From contig JBMNLV010000010.1 in the NCBI GenBank assembly GCA_050953005.1, positions 72,221-136,220 of the forward strand: a DNA stretch of 64,000 bases, given 5' to 3'. The notes below the pieces were generated by a model. It made no database searches and was not told the DNA's origin. It was given only the letters and a program-made list of their open reading frames with translations. Shown here in pieces: positions 34,463 to 44,142 of the stretch (position 1 is the stretch's first letter; each line of letters starts with the position of its first letter). This DNA comes from UBA6115 sp050953005. GTDB lineage: Bacteria > Bacillota > Clostridia > Christensenellales > Aristaeellaceae. Both the position numbers and the translations under genes were made by a program.

Positions 34463-36730
34463 ATGTCCGGATTTGTTGTTCATCCCTGGAAGGTCATTCA
34501 GTCCAGCTTTGATCCGAAAGCACAGCGCTTTGCCGAAAGCCTGATGTCCCTGGGCAACGGCGCGATGGGGCTGAGAGGCAACTTTGAAGAGTCGTATTCC
34601 GGCGACAGCCTGCAGGGAACCTACATCGGCGGTGTCTGGTTCCCTGACAAGACGCGCGTGGGTTGGTGGAAGAACGGCTATCCCAATTACTTCGGCAAGG
34701 TCATCAACGCCATGAACCTCATTGGTTTGAAGGTGATGGTGGACGGGGTTTGTCTGGATGCTGCGCGGCTTGATGTTGTGCGCTTTTATCGTGAGCTGGA
34801 CATGTATACCGGCGTCCTTCGCCGGGAGATGATGCTGCGCACGCCACAGGGGATGGTCAGCGTCATGGCGGAGCGCTTTGTGTCCATGGCGGACGCTACC
34901 TGCCTGGCGCTGCGGTATGAGGTTACGGCTGATTATCCTGCCACTGTGGAAATCACCGCCTTTCTGGATGGTGAGGTGCGCAATGAGGACAGCAATTATG
35001 ATGAGCTGTTCTGGGAACAGATGGATGCTGGCATTGTAGAGCATGCTCAGGGCGCTTACCTTGTCAGCCGTACCCGTGACAATCCCTTTCATACGCCGCG
35101 ATTTACGGTGGCAGGCGCCTTCAGGGTGCAAACCGATATGGACTACATCACTGATGAAGCGAGATTGGGTTATGCCGGTCTCACCTTCCATAAAGCCATC
35201 GCACCGGGCGAGAAGGCTGCGCTGGACAAAATCATCTGTATCGCGACCGACCGGGACTACGCGACTTCCGACCTGGCTGATACCGCAAAGCGGTTTGTGC
35301 GCGGCTCGGCCAAATTGGGCTATGAGGGGCTCAAGGCTCTGCATACCTCGGCTTGGGCCGCCAAATGGGAGCGTGCGGATGTCACCATTGAGGGGGACGA
35401 GGCAGCCCAGCAGGGCATTCGCTTTAATCTTTTCCATCTGCTGTCCACCTACACCGGGGAGGATGCCAGGCTCAACATCGGCCCCAAGGGTTTTACCGGG
35501 GAAAAATATGGCGGCGCCACCTACTGGGATACCGAAGCCTACTGTTTCCCGGTCTATATGGCTATTGCCGGGCAGGAGGTGGCCAGGCAGCTGTTGCACT
35601 ATCGCCATGAGCAGTTGCCCGGCGCTTACCACAACGCCGCTCAGCAGGGCCTGCCCGGCGCGCTGTATCCCATGGTCACCTTCAATGGCATAGAATGCCA
35701 TAACGAGTGGGAGATCACCTTCATGGAGATCCACCGCAACGGCGCCATCGCACACGCGATTTACGAATATACCACCTATACCGGGGACAGATCCTATCTG
35801 TTGGATGAGGGTCTGGACGTGCTGCTGGGCATCGCGCGTTTTTGGTTGGGCCGCGTGCACTTCAACGAGCGCACCGGGCGTTACATGATTCATGGCGTCA
35901 CCGGCCCCAATGAGTACGAGAACAACGTCAACAACAACTGGTATACCAACCGTATCGCAGCCTGGTGCCTGGATTTTTTCCGCTATGCCTATTCGGATGC
36001 CACTGCGAAAAAGCAGGCGCAGCTTGGTGTATCCAAGGATGAGCTCGCGCGTATGGAGCAAGTGGCGCAAAAGATGTACTACCCGGTGGATGAGCAACTG
36101 GGTGTCTTTGTCCAGCACGATACCTTCCTTGACAAGCATATCATGCCGGCGGACCGGTTGTCCCCTGAAGACAGGCCATTGAACCAACACTGGAGCTGGG
36201 ACCGTATCCTGCGCTCCTGCTTTATCAAGCAGGCTGATGTGCTTCAGGGGCTGTACTTCCTGGGTCATCTCTATGACCGGGATACCAAGAAGCGCAATTT
36301 TGATTTCTATGAGCCCTTGACCGTGCATGAGTCCTCACTTTCGCCTTGTGTGCATGCCATTCTGGCTGCTGAGATCGGCTACGAACAAAAGGCGGTTGAA
36401 TTGTATCACCGTACTGCGCGGCTGGATTTGGACAACATCAATAACGACACCGAGGATGGTCTGCACATCACCAGCATGTCCGGTTCCTGGCTGGTAATCG
36501 CGCGCGGCTTTGCCGGCATGCGTACCGACAACGGGCTGTCCTTATGGCCTTTCCTGCCCAGTGGCTGGACGGCCTATTCTTTCCGATTTGATTACCGTGG
36601 CCGCGTGATCAACCTGGCGATGGATGGTGCGGGCGTCAAGCTGACGCTGGTGTCCGGGCCTGCTGTTTCGCTGCGTGTGTGGGATGAGGCTATCCGATTG
36701 GAACATGAATGGATTAAACAGGGGGATTGA
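34463..36730 (+). CDS. Glycoside hydrolase family 65 disaccharide phosphorylase
   Basis: A 755-residue enzyme of maltose-phosphorylase size. Domains: N-terminal beta-sandwich (about 1-265), helical linker, (alpha/alpha)6 barrel (about 310-690) and a small C-terminal sheet. Motifs include GPKGFTGEKYGGATYWDTE, the catalytic acid in CHNEWEITFMEIHRNG and VTGPNEYENNVNNNWYTN. GH65 enzymes split maltose, trehalose, kojibiose or nigerose with phosphate to beta-glucose-1-phosphate and a sugar. The exact disaccharide cannot be told by eye. Start ATG at 34463 lies nine bases after GGAGG; the ATG at 34457 is too close. Confidence 0.92.
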   Translation: MSGFVVHPWKVIQSSFDPKAQRFAESLMSLGNGAMGLRGNFEESYSGDSLQGTYIGGVWFPDKTRVGWWKNGYPNYFGKVINAMNLIGLKVMVDGVCLDAARLDVVRFYRELDMYTGVLRREMMLRTPQGMVSVMAERFVSMADATCLALRYEVTADYPATVEITAFLDGEVRNEDSNYDELFWEQMDAGIVEHAQGAYLVSRTRDNPFHTPRFTVAGAFRVQTDMDYITDEARLGYAGLTFHKAIAPGEKAALDKIICIATDRDYATSDLADTAKRFVRGSAKLGYEGLKALHTSAWAAKWERADVTIEGDEAAQQGIRFNLFHLLSTYTGEDARLNIGPKGFTGEKYGGATYWDTEAYCFPVYMAIAGQEVARQLLHYRHEQLPGAYHNAAQQGLPGALYPMVTFNGIECHNEWEITFMEIHRNGAIAHAIYEYTTYTGDRSYLLDEGLDVLLGIARFWLGRVHFNERTGRYMIHGVTGPNEYENNVNNNWYTNRIAAWCLDFFRYAYSDATAKKQAQLGVSKDELARMEQVAQKMYYPVDEQLGVFVQHDTFLDKHIMPADRLSPEDRPLNQHWSWDRILRSCFIKQADVLQGLYFLGHLYDRDTKKRNFDFYEPLTVHESSLSPCVHAILAAEIGYEQKAVELYHRTARLDLDNINNDTEDGLHITSMSGSWLVIARGFAGMRTDNGLSLWPFLPSGWTAYSFRFDYRGRVINLAMDGAGVKLTLVSGPAVSLRVWDEAIRLEHEWIKQGD

Positions 36731-36732
36731 CA

Positions 36733-37533
36733 ATGAAAAAATTATTTATTTCCGCTGACATCGAAGGGACCTGCGGCATTGCCGCCTGGGACGAGACACA
36801 CAAAGATCATCCGGATTACGAGCGTTATGCCCTGCGTATGAGCCGCGAGGTGGCCGCTGCCTGCGAGGGCGCGCTGGAGGGGGGCATGGATCTGGTCATG
36901 GTGCGCGATGCCCATGGCTCAGCGCGCAACCTGGACTGGTCCTGCCTGCCTAGGCAGGTGCAGTTGATCCGCGGCTGGGGCCAGGATCCGCTGTGCATGA
37001 TGTCAGGCCTGGATGAGTCCTTCTACGGTGCGGTATTTACCGGTTACCACGATCTGGCCGGTTCCGGGGAAAACCCGCTGTCGCACACCATGTCCACCAG
37101 CCTTGTGTGGTTGACGCTCAATGGCGAACCCTTGGGCGAGGCGCACATCAATGCCTACACCGCGGCTTTTTATCAGGTACCGCTGCTGGCGCTGAGCGGG
37201 GACAGCGGCATCTGTGCCAAGGCCAAGGCCTTGGTGCCCGCATGCAGGACAGTGGCTGTCAACCGCGGCGCCGGCAATCTGGTGCACAGCATTCACCCGG
37301 AGGTGGCTCTTGTCAAAATCCGTGAAGCCGTGCGTCAGGCTTGCCGTGAGAACCGTGATTCCTTCGCCCTGAAGCTGCCCGAGACCTTCTGTCTGGATGT
37401 GCGTTTTTCACAGCATGCCAAGGCATACTCCGCCGGCTTTTACCCGGGTGTCAAGCGCCTGGACAGCCACACGCTGCGCTATGAGGCGGATGACTGGTAC
37501 GAGGTGTTGCGCATGATGCACTTTTGCCTATGA
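36733..37533 (+). CDS. M55-family D-aminopeptidase (DppA-like)
   Basis: A zinc peptidase of 266 residues releasing N-terminal D-amino acids from D-peptides. All DppA ligands have counterparts: D9 and E11 (SADIEG), H61 (DAHG), H106 (GYHDLAG) and E136, with the active-site H118 (SHTMS). GGGG lies before the ATG at 36733; a TTG six bases upstream is less likely. It sits between the GH65 gene and a permease with which it overlaps by four bases, hinting at breakdown of wall-derived D-Ala peptides. Confidence 0.92.
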   Translation: MKKLFISADIEGTCGIAAWDETHKDHPDYERYALRMSREVAAACEGALEGGMDLVMVRDAHGSARNLDWSCLPRQVQLIRGWGQDPLCMMSGLDESFYGAVFTGYHDLAGSGENPLSHTMSTSLVWLTLNGEPLGEAHINAYTAAFYQVPLLALSGDSGICAKAKALVPACRTVAVNRGAGNLVHSIHPEVALVKIREAVRQACRENRDSFALKLPETFCLDVRFSQHAKAYSAGFYPGVKRLDSHTLRYEADDWYEVLRMMHFCL

Positions 37534-38954
37534 AAATCAAGGCTAAAAACTGCATCGGCCTGCCGATCGGTTTGTTGATGATGGCGTTGCCGCTCTTTCT
37601 GCCTGTCGTGGGCGGTCTGACCCGCGAGGCGATGCGGGTGCTGGGGGTCTTTCTGGGGACTGTCGTTCTCTGGCTGTTTGTGGACATCACCTGGCCCAGC
37701 GTGCTGGCGCTGCTGGCGCTGGCCTTGGTGCCGGGGATCACCACCAACGCGGTGATCACAGCTTCCTTTGGCAATGCCACCATCTGGTTTTTGGTGTTTT
37801 CCTTCCTGCTTACCTATGCGATGAGACAAACCGGCTTCCTGCGCCGCTTGGCTCTGGCTTTTCTCAACAGCCGCCTGGCCCGCCGGGGAACCTGGGCCTT
37901 CGTGTTCATGTTTCTGCTGGCGGTGCTGGCGCTGGGCAGCTTTATCGCGCCCACGGTCACTTTCCTGATGTATTTCGCCTTGCACCGGGAGGTCGCCCAG
38001 GCGTTGGGCCTCACGCCTGGCAGCGCGCTGGCCCGTGCGCTGATGATAGGAACAGCTTGTGTAACCTCCATCTCCTGCGCAATGACGCCCATTGCGCACA
38101 CCTTTCCTTTGATGGCGCTGGGTTTTTATGAAACAGCGACCGGGCAGGCCATTACGTATTTGGCCTATCTGAAGATCGGTCTGCCGGCGGGTATCGTGCT
38201 GTTTTTGCTGACCCTGCTGCTGTTGTACCTTGGTTTCCAAAAAGCGTTTCGAGCCGAGCAGGTGTATATTGCTGCGTTGTGTTTACCCGCAAGCGGTGAT
38301 TTTACAGCGCGTGAGCTGGCCTCAGCTCTTGTTTTCTTTCTTGTTATCATGGCTTGGCTGCTGTCAGGCATCCTGCCCGGAGTCTTTAAACCCTTGGCTG
38401 ACTTGGGAACAGTATGGCCGGCGATGCTGGGTGTGGTGCTGCTCAGCGCCGTGCCGGTCAGCGGATCGCCCGTTCTGGATGTCAAGCAGGGCCTGGCGCA
38501 GGGGGTGTCCTGGTCCAGCATCCTCTTGTGCGCGGCAGCGCTCGCGCTGGGTAAGTTTGTCAGTGATGAGCAGTACGGTATCACGGAATTGGTGGGGGAG
38601 AGCCTCCAGCCCCTGATGACTTCTCTGGGCAGTGTCGGGGTGCTGCTGGTTTTGATTGCCGCAACCATTGTGATGACTAACTTCATGTCAAACATTGTTA
38701 CGACCACTCTGATGTACAATGTGTCAGCTGCTGTCTTGCCGCTGATGGCGCTGGCGGGCAACGCGCTTGACGCGCAGACTGTAGCCATCCTGGTGGGCTT
38801 GTGCGCTTCCCTGGCCTTTGCCACACCCCCCGCCATTGCCCATATCGCGTTGGCTGCCGGCTCTGATTGGGCCGGCCCAGGGGATATGCTGTGTTATGGC
38901 GGAGTGCTGGCGGTTATTTCCATCCCGGTTGTCCTGTTGTTCACATTGCTGTAA
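37530..38954 (+). CDS. DASS/SLC13-type anion permease
   Basis: A 474-residue carrier with about eleven to twelve helices. Features of the divalent-anion symporter superfamily: two related halves, FGNATIWFLVFSFLLTYAM early, and a substrate/Na+ hairpin TNFMSNIVTTTLM in the second half. Family substrates are dicarboxylates, citrate or sulfate. The start overlaps the M55 stop (ATGA). Substrate unknown. Confidence 0.85.
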   Translation: MKIKAKNCIGLPIGLLMMALPLFLPVVGGLTREAMRVLGVFLGTVVLWLFVDITWPSVLALLALALVPGITTNAVITASFGNATIWFLVFSFLLTYAMRQTGFLRRLALAFLNSRLARRGTWAFVFMFLLAVLALGSFIAPTVTFLMYFALHREVAQALGLTPGSALARALMIGTACVTSISCAMTPIAHTFPLMALGFYETATGQAITYLAYLKIGLPAGIVLFLLTLLLLYLGFQKAFRAEQVYIAALCLPASGDFTARELASALVFFLVIMAWLLSGILPGVFKPLADLGTVWPAMLGVVLLSAVPVSGSPVLDVKQGLAQGVSWSSILLCAAALALGKFVSDEQYGITELVGESLQPLMTSLGSVGVLLVLIAATIVMTNFMSNIVTTTLMYNVSAAVLPLMALAGNALDAQTVAILVGLCASLAFATPPAIAHIALAAGSDWAGPGDMLCYGGVLAVISIPVVLLFTLL

Positions 38955-38970
38955 ATAAAGGAGGTAGATT

Positions 38971-39813
38971 ATGAAATCATTTCCCATCGGCGTCATGCTT
39001 GAATCCTTCCGCCTGCCTATTGCGGAAGCACTTGAAAAGGCTGCTGCCCTTGGCGTTCAGGGCATCCAGGTCTATGCTACCACCGGAGAACTGGCGCCGG
39101 AGAACCTTAACCCTGGTCAGCGCCGGGAATTTCTAAAGCGTGTAAAAGACGCGGGGCTGGTGGTTTCTGCCGTGTGCGGTGATCTGGGACATGGATTCGG
39201 CAACGCGGACAAGAACCCTGTTCTGGTCGAAAAATCCAAGCGTATCCTTGACCTGTCAAAGGAGTGGGAATGCGGTATTGTCACCACACATATCGGTGTT
39301 GTGCCCGCTGATCCTTCTCACACACGCTATGGTGTCATGCAGCAGGCCTGCGGTACCCTGGCGCGCTATGCGGACAGTGTGGATGCGAAATTTGCCGTGG
39401 AGACCGGGCCTGAGACCGCCGGTACGCTCAAGGCTTTCTTGGATTCTTTGTATTCGCGCGGCGTATCTGTCAACCTTGATCCGGCCAACCTTGTCATGGT
39501 TACCGGGGATGATCCTATTCAGGCGGTGTACACCCTGAAGGACTATATCGTCCATACCCACGCAAAAGATGGAAGGCGTCTGTATTACCGGGATCCGGAA
39601 AAGGTCTATGGTATTGTGTTTGATGAGTCTTTGACCAGCCCCTCTTTTGAGGAGTTGCCGCTGGGCACAGGCTGTGTGGATTTTCCGCGCTATCTGGACG
39701 CTTTACGTGACATCGGCTACAAAGGGTTTTTGACGATCGAGCGCGAGGTGGGGGAGGATCCCGCCGGCGATATCGGCAAGGCGGTTGCCTTCTTGCGAGA
39801 CTTATTTGTCTGA
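38971..39813 (+). CDS. Sugar phosphate isomerase/epimerase (TIM barrel)
   Basis: A 280-residue AP_endonuc_2-type barrel, second of its kind here and only distantly like the one at 25573. Metal ligand candidates: VETGPETAG (Glu), VNLDPANLVM (Asp), VHTHAKDGRR (His) and LTIEREVGED (Glu). AAGGAGG precedes the ATG. It ends the scavenging gene set started by the GH65 enzyme or belongs to the permease in front of it. Confidence 0.85.
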   Translation: MKSFPIGVMLESFRLPIAEALEKAAALGVQGIQVYATTGELAPENLNPGQRREFLKRVKDAGLVVSAVCGDLGHGFGNADKNPVLVEKSKRILDLSKEWECGIVTTHIGVVPADPSHTRYGVMQQACGTLARYADSVDAKFAVETGPETAGTLKAFLDSLYSRGVSVNLDPANLVMVTGDDPIQAVYTLKDYIVHTHAKDGRRLYYRDPEKVYGIVFDESLTSPSFEELPLGTGCVDFPRYLDALRDIGYKGFLTIEREVGEDPAGDIGKAVAFLRDLFV

Positions 39814-39820
39814 AATTACA

Positions 39821-39844
39821 CTGCTTTTGGGAAGTACAAAGCAG
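39821..39844 (+). terminator. Hairpin after the isomerase gene, weak terminator
   Basis: Seven-base stem CTGCTTT / AAAGCAG with a ten-base loop but no U-run. It lies in the gap before a new promoter, so some termination function is likely. Confidence 0.35.
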
Positions 39845-39868
39845 ATTCACTAGAACCTGCATAATTTC

Positions 39869-39897
39869 TTGACGCCCGGGTTTTGGACGGTTAAGAT
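39869..39897 (+). promoter_or_regulatory. Probable promoter of the ABC exporter pair, with overlapping inverted repeat
   Basis: TTGACG and TAAGAT with a 17-base spacer. The sequence CGGTTA at the -10 recurs inverted as TAACCG at 39913-39918, just before the ribosome site, and could be an operator. Confidence 0.55.
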
Positions 39898-39924
39898 AGC
39901 CCGAGAGATAACCGGGAGGTATTC

Positions 39925-41668
39925 ATGAATTCGACACGCCGAATTCTGGGCCTGCTCAAGCCCTATCGTGGCATGGTCTTGCTGGGGTTCCTGTTCCAGA
40001 CCGTTGTGATTGGCACCCGATTGATCCAGCCCCTGATCACCAGGCAAGTGGTCAACGATGTCATTATCGCAGGCAGGCATCAGCTTTTGGTTCAATTGTG
40101 TCTGACTTTGCTTGGCCTTTCCCTGACACGGGCAATCAGCTCCTATATTCGCGTCCAAATGATGGAGCGCGCATCCCAAAACGTGGCCTATGACCTGCGC
40201 ACAGGCTTGTTTCGGCACCTGCAAACGATGTCTTTTTCGTTTTACGATCAAAACCGTGTTGGCGAAATCATGTCGCGCATGACCGGCGACCTGGAGGGTG
40301 TACGCGATTATCTGGCTGGCGGCATTATTACCATGTTTGAGCAGGCCATTACCTTCTTTGGCGCGCTGGTATTCATGTTTACGCTGTCCTGGCAGGCTAC
40401 ACTGACCATTATCGCCGTGCTGCCGCTGATTTCTTGGATTGCTTTCCGCTTTCGCAGCCGTATCCGTCCGGTATTCCGTGAGGCGCGTGAGCAGACTGCT
40501 ACGCTCAACACCCGTGTGCAGGAGAATCTTGCCGGCATCCATGTAGTTAAGGCTTTTGTACGTGAACAGTATGAGTGCGATCTGTTTGAACAGGAGAACC
40601 GCAAACTGCTGGGCATCAACCTCAAGATAACCGACATCTGGCGTACTTATGTGCCTATTATGCACGGGTTGTCGGAGATTTGCACGCCTCTGGTGCTGGC
40701 GACAGGATCGGTGCTTATTGCCGTGGGGCATATGGATATTGGTACCCTGGTGGGCGTGACCGGTTATATCTGGATGCTGACCCAGCCCATGCGTATGCTC
40801 TCTCAGATGATCAACGGCATGACCCGGGCGGCTACCAGCGCGGAGAAAATTTTCTATTACCTGGATCTGGGCCCCAGCATCCGCGATGATGACAAACCGC
40901 AGACTGTGAGTGAGCGCAAGGGGCGTGTGGAGTTTGAGAACGTCACCTTTGCCTACGACCAGCAGCCGGTGCTCAAGGATATCAGCTTTGTTGCCGAGCC
41001 CGGCCAGACAGTGGCCATCATGGGCGCGACCGGCGCGGGCAAAACCAGTTTGGTACGTTTGCTTTCGCGCAGCTACGAAGTCACTTCCGGGCGCGTCTTG
41101 ATAGATGGCGTGGATGTACGCAAGCAAAGGCTTAAGGAATTGCGCTATGGCATCGGCTATGTGCCGCAGGAGACTTTCCTGTTTTCCGAGTCCTTGTTTG
41201 AGAATATCCGTTTTGGCCGGCCGGAAGCGTCCTTTGATGCGGTGGTTGCGGCAGCCCGAGCCGCGCAGGCGGAGGACTTTATTGAGGACATGCCGCAAAA
41301 GTATGAAACCGTGGTCGGTGAGCGCGGCGTAGGATTGTCCGGAGGCCAGAAACAGCGCACAGCCATTGCGCGCGCTTTATTGATTGACCCCAGCATCCTT
41401 GTGCTTGATGATGCTACATCAGCTGTGGATATGCAAACAGAATACCTCATCCAGCAACATCTGGAGCGTTCCATTCAAGGGACGTACCACGTTCATCATC
41501 GCTCATCGAATGTCCTCGGTCAAAAACGCGGATTTGATTCTGGTGCTCAACCAGGGCCGGATTGCCGAGCGGGGCAGCCATCAGGAGCTGATGGCGCTCA
41601 AGGGTGAGTACTGGCAGATGTGGCAGGATCAACTGACCTCTATCGTCGGCGATGGAGGTGTTGCCTGA
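39925..41668 (+). CDS. ABC exporter subunit A (type IV fold), frameshifted near its C-terminus
   Basis: Half-transporter with six membrane helices (about 20-305) and an ATPase domain. Walker A is MGATGAGKTS, signature VGLSGGQKQ, and Walker B LVLDDATSA with Asp where the catalytic Glu should be. The main frame stops at 41607 after a garbled tail; the true C-terminus, GRTTFIIAHRMSSVKNADL onward with the H-loop His, continues in the +1 frame to 41668. Dropping one base at 41479-41482 restores a protein of about 580 residues that ends exactly at the start of subunit B. Either a sequence error or a recent inactivating mutation. Confidence 0.85.
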
Positions 41669-43449
41669 TGGCCCGCCCGCTGCGTCAGCTGGATGATGAG
41701 GTTCTCCAGCGCCCATTCAATAAAACCCAGTTCATCCGCTTGCTGGCCTACCTGAGACCCTACCGTCGGGATGTGCTGCTTGCCTTGCTGGTCATGACCG
41801 CCGCTACCGGCGCTTCCCTGGGATCTCCCTACCTGATGAGCCGTGCGGTGGGCATGCTGCGGGAGGGGCGGTTTGGCGGCATCTGGCTGATTTTGACAGG
41901 CATGGTTGCGCTGTCACTGCTGGGCGCGGTATTTACCCGCGTGCGCGTGAGGTTAATGGACTATGCCGGGCGCAAGGCGCTGGCCACCTTGCGTGAGAGT
42001 CTGTTTGCCCATGTCCAGTCGCTGTCTTTCAGCTTTTTCGATACGCATTCCGCCGGCAAAATTTTAGTGCGTGTGATGAATGATGTGGATGCCCTCAATG
42101 ATCTGTTCACCAACGGCATCGTGGATGTGCTCATCAACTCCTTGACCGTGGTGTTGCTGTTGGTGATCATGCTGGTGGTGAACTGGCAGTTGACATTGAT
42201 CGGGCTTTGCATTTTGCCTGTCTTGCTGTTTTTGATGTTCCGCTTCAAGCGCGTTATGTCGCGCAACTGGCAGTTTGTTCGGGCCAAGCGCTCCAATATG
42301 AACGGCTACCTGCATGAGGCGCTATCAGGCATGCGCGTTACGCAGCTTTTTGTGCGTGAGGAGGAAAACGCCCAGACCTTTGAAGGCGCGAATGATGAGA
42401 TCCGTACCGGCTGGATGCGCGCCATCCGGTACAATGCGGGCTTTTGGTCAGCGCTGGATGTGACCGGTATGCTCGGCACTGTGCTGGTATATTATTTCGG
42501 TGTGCGATCCATGGGCCAGGGATTGCGGCTGGAGGATTTGCTGCTGGTAATCTGGTACCTCAACCGCATTTGGATGCCGCTGAATATGCTCAGCAATTTT
42601 TACAACAGCCTTTTGACCGCTTCGGCTTCAATGGAGCGTATCTTTGACATCATGGATGAAGAGCCCAAGGTGCGCGACACTCAGGGCGCCAGGCAGTTGC
42701 CACAGATTTCAGGACAGGTCACCTTCGATGATGTCGACTTTGCCTACAATAAGGACAAAGTCGTATTGAACAAGGTCAACCTGGACATCAAGCCCGGGCA
42801 GACCGTGGCCCTGGTCGGAGAGACCGGCGCCGGAAAAACTACCATTGTCAATCTGATCAGCCGTTTTTATGATGTTACCGGAGGCGCGGTGCGTATTGAT
42901 GGGCATGACATCCGTGAGGTTACCCTGGAAAGCCTCAGGAGTCAGATGAGCGTCATGCAGCAGGACAGCTTTACCTTTTCAGGTACCATTCTGGATAACA
43001 TCCGATATGGGCGTCTGGACGCCACGACAGAGGAAGTCATCGCGGCTGCGCGCGCTGTAGGCGCTGACGAGTTTATCAGGCAAATGCCCAAGGGGTATGA
43101 AACCGAGGTATCCGAGCGCGGCAGTTCGCTGTCCACCGGGCAAAAGCAGCTGGTATCCTTTGCCCGCGCGCTGCTGAATGATCCCCGGATTTTGATTTTG
43201 GATGAAGCCACTTCATCCATCGACACCCGCACCGAGATGCTCATCCAGCAAGCATTGGCCGTTCTGCTGCGCGGGCGCACCAGCTTTGTCATTGCTCACC
43301 GCCTGTCCACCATCCGCAACGCTGATGTGATTCTGGTCATGGAGGATGGCCGCATCGTTGAACAGGGCAATCATGAGCAGCTGATTGGTTTGCCCGGCGG
43401 TCGCTACCGCGCCCTGTGCGAAGCCCAGGTGCGCTTCATGCAGACCTGA
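41668..43449 (+). CDS. ABC exporter subunit B (type IV fold)
   Basis: A 593-residue half-transporter. Six membrane helices (about 35-330), Walker A GETGAGKTT, signature SSLSTGQKQ, Walker B ILILDEATSS with the catalytic Glu, and H-loop VIAHRLST. Its ATG at 41668 shares a base with the corrected stop of subunit A, so the two are a coupled heterodimer of the BmrCD/LmrCD/TM287-288 kind. Such pairs export drugs, lipids or peptides. A reading starting at 41620 is rejected for lack of a ribosome site. Confidence 0.92.
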   Translation: MARPLRQLDDEVLQRPFNKTQFIRLLAYLRPYRRDVLLALLVMTAATGASLGSPYLMSRAVGMLREGRFGGIWLILTGMVALSLLGAVFTRVRVRLMDYAGRKALATLRESLFAHVQSLSFSFFDTHSAGKILVRVMNDVDALNDLFTNGIVDVLINSLTVVLLLVIMLVVNWQLTLIGLCILPVLLFLMFRFKRVMSRNWQFVRAKRSNMNGYLHEALSGMRVTQLFVREEENAQTFEGANDEIRTGWMRAIRYNAGFWSALDVTGMLGTVLVYYFGVRSMGQGLRLEDLLLVIWYLNRIWMPLNMLSNFYNSLLTASASMERIFDIMDEEPKVRDTQGARQLPQISGQVTFDDVDFAYNKDKVVLNKVNLDIKPGQTVALVGETGAGKTTIVNLISRFYDVTGGAVRIDGHDIREVTLESLRSQMSVMQQDSFTFSGTILDNIRYGRLDATTEEVIAAARAVGADEFIRQMPKGYETEVSERGSSLSTGQKQLVSFARALLNDPRILILDEATSSIDTRTEMLIQQALAVLLRGRTSFVIAHRLSTIRNADVILVMEDGRIVEQGNHEQLIGLPGGRYRALCEAQVRFMQT

Positions 43450-43488
43450 GGCATCCGCTGGAAACGGATAGTGATTGCCGCTTTTTGC

Positions 43489-43517
43489 TTGCCAATTACA
43501 GGCGTTTTCTGTATACT
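43489..43517 (+). promoter_or_regulatory. Probable promoter of greA-lysS
   Basis: TTGCCA and TATACT with a 17-base spacer, about 120 bases before greA. Confidence 0.6.
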
Positions 43518-43565
43518 TGTATTGAGATGGGAAAAGCCGATTTATGTTTCCCGCTCGCGCGCTGA

Positions 43566-43586
43566 CGGCTGCCGGACAGGCAGCCG
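43566..43586 (+). other. Hairpin in the greA leader
   Basis: Perfect eight-base stem CGGCTGCC / GGCAGCCG with a five-base loop, followed after a short gap by TTATTTTATT. It lies between the promoter and greA and could attenuate transcription; the displaced U-run makes it a poor terminator. Confidence 0.4.
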
Positions 43587-43635
43587 ATGCGTCGTTATTT
43601 TATTGTAACAGTCAATACAATATTGGGAGTAGAGT

Positions 43636-44133
43636 ATGAGCAATCTGCATGAGCACAGCAACCGGACGGTTGTCTCTCTGGAAGGCATGAAAAAACTGGA
43701 GGAAAAATTACAGTATTTGTCCACGATCCGCCGTGCGGAAGTCGCTGAGCAAATCGCTGTGGCGCGTGGGTTTGGTGATCTGAGTGAGAATGCTGAGTAT
43801 GATGAGGCCAAAAACGAGCAATCGCGCCTTGAGGCTGAAATCATTGATTTGGAGAACACCATCCGCACAGCGCTTGTGATTGATGATTCTGAAGTTTCTA
43901 CAGACCGTGTCAACATCGGTACCACTGTGCGTGTCTATGATGAAGAGTACGATGAAGAGATAGAGTACACCATCGTGGGCGCCCGGGAGTCCGACCCGCT
44001 CAACAACCGCATCTCCAACGAAAGCCCTATGGGAGCGGCTTTGCTGGGCAAGAAAAAGGGCCAGACCGTCAAAATTGCCGCGCCAGGCGGTACCGTCACC
44101 CTCAAGATCCGTGATATTCAACACAAAAAGTAA
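43636..44133 (+). CDS. greA: Transcription elongation factor GreA
   Basis: Rescues backtracked RNA polymerase by stimulating transcript cleavage. It has 165 residues: an N-terminal coiled coil whose tip carries the acidic pair (GDLSENAEYDEAK, near residues 47-59) and a C-terminal FKBP-like domain (SPMGAALLGKKKGQTV). GGGAG precedes the ATG. It lies ten bases before lysS, the usual clostridial pair. Confidence 0.97.
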   Translation: MSNLHEHSNRTVVSLEGMKKLEEKLQYLSTIRRAEVAEQIAVARGFGDLSENAEYDEAKNEQSRLEAEIIDLENTIRTALVIDDSEVSTDRVNIGTTVRVYDEEYDEEIEYTIVGARESDPLNNRISNESPMGAALLGKKKGQTVKIAAPGGTVTLKIRDIQHKK

Positions 44134-44142
44134 GGAGTTCCC

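Noticed and set aside
34421..36328. 635-residue open frame on the minus strand
   Set aside because: It lies wholly opposite the GH65 gene, has no ribosome site and no recognisable domain; it mirrors codon bias of the real gene.
39850..41298. 482-residue open frame on the minus strand
   Set aside because: Antisense to ABC exporter subunit A, low-complexity His/Gln-rich translation, no start signal.
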